A DNA stretch of 64,000 nucleotides from positions 1-64,000 of the forward strand of contig CAZSWS010000001.1 in assembly GCA_964610765.1 (NCBI GenBank), written 5' to 3'. Each line of letters begins with the position of its first letter. Position 1 is the first letter of the stretch. The DNA is from CAZSWS01 sp964610765 (GTDB lineage Bacteria > Bacteroidota > Bacteroidia > Bacteroidales > Tannerellaceae). This document shows positions 62,359-64,000 of this stretch, piece after piece. The translations under genes were made by a program, and so were the position numbers. The notes under the pieces are model-generated. The model was not told the origin of the DNA and made no database searches. It was given only the letters and a program-made list of their open reading frames with translations.

Positions 62359-63485
62359 CAGTTAAAAGACAAGTTTAACACCACCAATTCACTTTTTGTC
62401 CCTATACGCAATGGAGGACCCCACAAACCTAAACCGGAAGATACATAAAGGTGAAAATTGCCAAATTGCTGATAACCGTAACTCACTCTAAACAATGAAC
62501 GGGTAATTAGTGTAAAAGGCCATAGCTGACCATTATGGGTATGTCCACTAACCTGCAAATCTATTCCTGCATCCTCTGCTTGTTCGGTTTCAAAAGGTTG
62601 ATGATCAAGTAAGATAATGGGGGCATCTAAAGCAGTTTTCTCAGCTAATTGCTTGACAGATTCTCTTCCGGAATTAGACTTGTCGTCACGACCAATCAGC
62701 TGAATACCATTGGGAAGTGTATACACTTCATCACGTAAAAGGTGAAATGGCAAACGACTTAAAAAATCCATACTTCCTTCTACCCCACTGATGTATTCAT
62801 GATTCCCCAATACGACATACACCCCATCACGTGCTTTCATTTTAGATAATTCCCGGTCTAAGTGCAAACGGCTGACTGCTTCAGAACTATTATCTATCAA
62901 ATCTCCTGCAATAAGCACTAAATCCGGCTGTTCCTTTTCCACCATTTTCACATAGTGACGAATGGCACTCGTCCCTCTTCCATACCCCAGATGCAGATCA
63001 CTTAATAACACCACTTTATATTCTTTCTGAGAGTCAGCTAATGGCTTATCTATGGATATATTTACCGAAGTTACTTCCGGGTGAAGATAATTGTAATAGC
63101 CTATACCTAAAACGATGATTGTTATAAAAAAAGAGATTGAGAAGCCCTTATTGAAAGAAGGTTTAAAAAGTCGAATGAATTCGGAAAGAAGTAATAGGGG
63201 AAGCATATACAAAGTAAAGGCAAGCCATACATGCCCTATTTGATACATAGAATGTCCTAACCATTCGGGCAATAGCCAATTACGCAGACCCAGTGCCATT
63301 AAAAACAGCAAAGTAAGAAACCAATATAAGACACTATATAAAACACGAAAGGTCTTTCTACTCTTTTTTAACAATGAGAATGAAAAGCCACGAATATATA
63401 TATAAGTGTTTCCGCCTAAATAAGCAATCAGTAAAAGTAAACCCAGAATGTGCATATAAAATTCAAGTAGTGGTTCAATCGACAA
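62358..63485 (-). CDS. Membrane-anchored metallophosphoesterase, paralogue 1
   Basis: A 375-residue paralogue of the next gene with the same layout: helices near the N terminus (start possibly at Met11, 63455), then VVLLSDLHLGYG, LIAGDLID, VLGNHEYISG, LLDHQPFE and VSGHTHNGQLWP. The active-site pattern is complete. It follows mazG by 12 bp and overlaps the next gene by 1 bp, giving a mazG-MPE-MPE operon. Confidence 0.9.
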   Translation of the reverse strand: MSIEPLLEFYMHILGLLLLIAYLGGNTYIYIRGFSFSLLKKSRKTFRVLYSVLYWFLTLLFLMALGLRNWLLPEWLGHSMYQIGHVWLAFTLYMLPLLLLSEFIRLFKPSFNKGFSISFFITIIVLGIGYYNYLHPEVTSVNISIDKPLADSQKEYKVVLLSDLHLGYGRGTSAIRHYVKMVEKEQPDLVLIAGDLIDNSSEAVSRLHLDRELSKMKARDGVYVVLGNHEYISGVEGSMDFLSRLPFHLLRDEVYTLPNGIQLIGRDDKSNSGRESVKQLAEKTALDAPIILLDHQPFETEQAEDAGIDLQVSGHTHNGQLWPFTLITRSLFRVSYGYQQFGNFHLYVSSGLGLWGPPLRIGTKSELVVLNLSFN

Positions 63486-63497
63486 AGATAAGTTTTT

Positions 63498-64000
63498 TTA
63501 AAGTTCTTTCGACTTCGCTTCATCCCAGTAAACATCCATCTCTTCCAAAGTCATATCTTTCAGCGACTTTCCATCTGATTTGGCGGCGCTTTCCAAGTAG
63601 TTAAACCGATCTATAAACTTCCTGTTTGTTCGCTCTAATGCATTGTCCGGATTTATTTTATAGAGCCTGGCAGCATTGATTAAACTGAAAAAGAAATCAC
63701 CAAACTCAGCCTCCATCCGATCTACATTGTTATTTTTCACTTCGCTAATCAGTTCTTCCAATTCCTCGTACACCTTACTCCAGACTTGTTCTTTCTCTTC
63801 CCAGTCAAATCCTGCATTACGTGCTTTATCTTGTATACGATGAGCTTTAACAATAGAAGGAAGTCCGGAAGGAACACCCTCTAAGACTGTTTTATTGCCA
63901 CCTTTTTCTTTCAGTTTTAACTGCTCCCAAGTTAATTCTACCGCATGGCTATTATTGGCTGTTCCATCACCATAAACATGTGGGTGACGGTAGATTAGCT
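63498..64000 (-). CDS. mazG: Nucleoside triphosphate pyrophosphohydrolase MazG (5' end beyond window)
   Basis: The frame is open from the window end to the stop at 63498, so the gene starts outside. Reading the minus strand gives LIYRHPHVYGDGT at the window edge, then EKGGNKTVLEGVPSGLP, IQDKARNAGFDWEEKEQVW and VYEELEELISEV followed by EFGDFFFSLINAARLY, all typical of the C-terminal MazG domain with its metal-binding Glu/Asp residues (EExxE and ExxD). The frame starting with GTG at 63773 is only an internal part. It hydrolyses (d)NTPs. Confidence 0.93.
   Translation of the reverse strand, partial: LIYRHPHVYGDGTANNSHAVELTWEQLKLKEKGGNKTVLEGVPSGLPSIVKAHRIQDKARNAGFDWEEKEQVWSKVYEELEELISEVKNNNVDRMEAEFGDFFFSLINAARLYKINPDNALERTNRKFIDRFNYLESAAKSDGKSLKDMTLEEMDVYWDEAKSKEL

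Overview
The window is a gene-dense, AT-rich chromosomal segment of a Bacteroidales bacterium, most likely a Bacteroidaceae member. The evidence is the content (FecI/FecR/TonB receptor unit, DUF4290, DUF4468, DUF4831, DUF3472, DUF5107 and GxGYxYP families, many Bacteroidetes lipoproteins) and recurrent -7 boxes of the Bacteroidetes TAnnTTTG type upstream of genes. No insertion sequence, prophage or CRISPR array was seen. Species cannot be named from the sequence alone.

Layout. 1-421: no recognisable gene. 422-4717 (minus): a putative unit of an inactive M48-like peptidase, two small lipoproteins and a membrane TPR/HTH regulator, preceded by a double TGTATACA operator-like site. 5206-5583: cupin. 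5748-8593: a DUF6268 outer-membrane protein divergent from a LytS/LytTR two-component system, with a 22-bp-spaced direct repeat between them. 8728-13808: ECF sigma factor, small outer-membrane protein, FecR anti-sigma factor and TonB-dependent receptor with STN domain, without SusD. 14021-21594 (minus): pheT, a DUF3472 lipoprotein, yebC, then two secreted proteins including a GxGYxYP protein. 22117-25392: SMP-30-like lactonase, Tat-type aldo/keto reductase, a UBA/EF-Ts-like protein and a YkvA protein. 25646-32354: POT peptide transporter, DUF4831 protein, SLC13 permease and two acyltransferase-fold proteins. 32366-38469: membrane-anchored nuclease, acyl-CoA synthetase, lipoprotein esterase, C1B peptidase and DUF4468 protein. 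38513-41199 (minus): two rhomboids and an EEP hydrolase with overlapping ends. 41403-42894: HU and glutaminase. 43668-49502: a housekeeping envelope operon, DUF4290-murA-rimM-M23-dxr-rseP. 49872-51368: GH140-like enzyme. 51433-51756: two tRNA-Asn genes. 51852-54592: PfkB/adenosine-type kinase and S41 peptidase. 55015-61168: a two-gene cassette (DUF6067-like glycoside hydrolase and DUF5107-TPR protein) bounded by a 34-bp direct repeat. 61237-64000 (minus): mazG (cut by the window end) and two membrane metallophosphoesterases.

The most unusual signals are non-coding. (1) A dispersed ~142-bp element occurs twice in opposite orientation (24776-24918 and 49556-49697), with a nearly identical 63-bp core and two potential hairpins that show compensatory substitutions, suggesting a structured RNA or a palindromic repeat family. 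(2) Two intergenic arrays (21975-22062 and 43105-43192) each have exactly four 22-bp units, each unit largely palindromic, but the two arrays are unrelated in sequence. (3) A terminator-containing 34-bp sequence is repeated exactly on both sides of the DUF6067-DUF5107 cassette. (4) Operator-like sites lie next to regulators. Other points are a MurA with Asp in place of the catalytic Cys, and an M48-like protein that has lost its zinc-binding motif.
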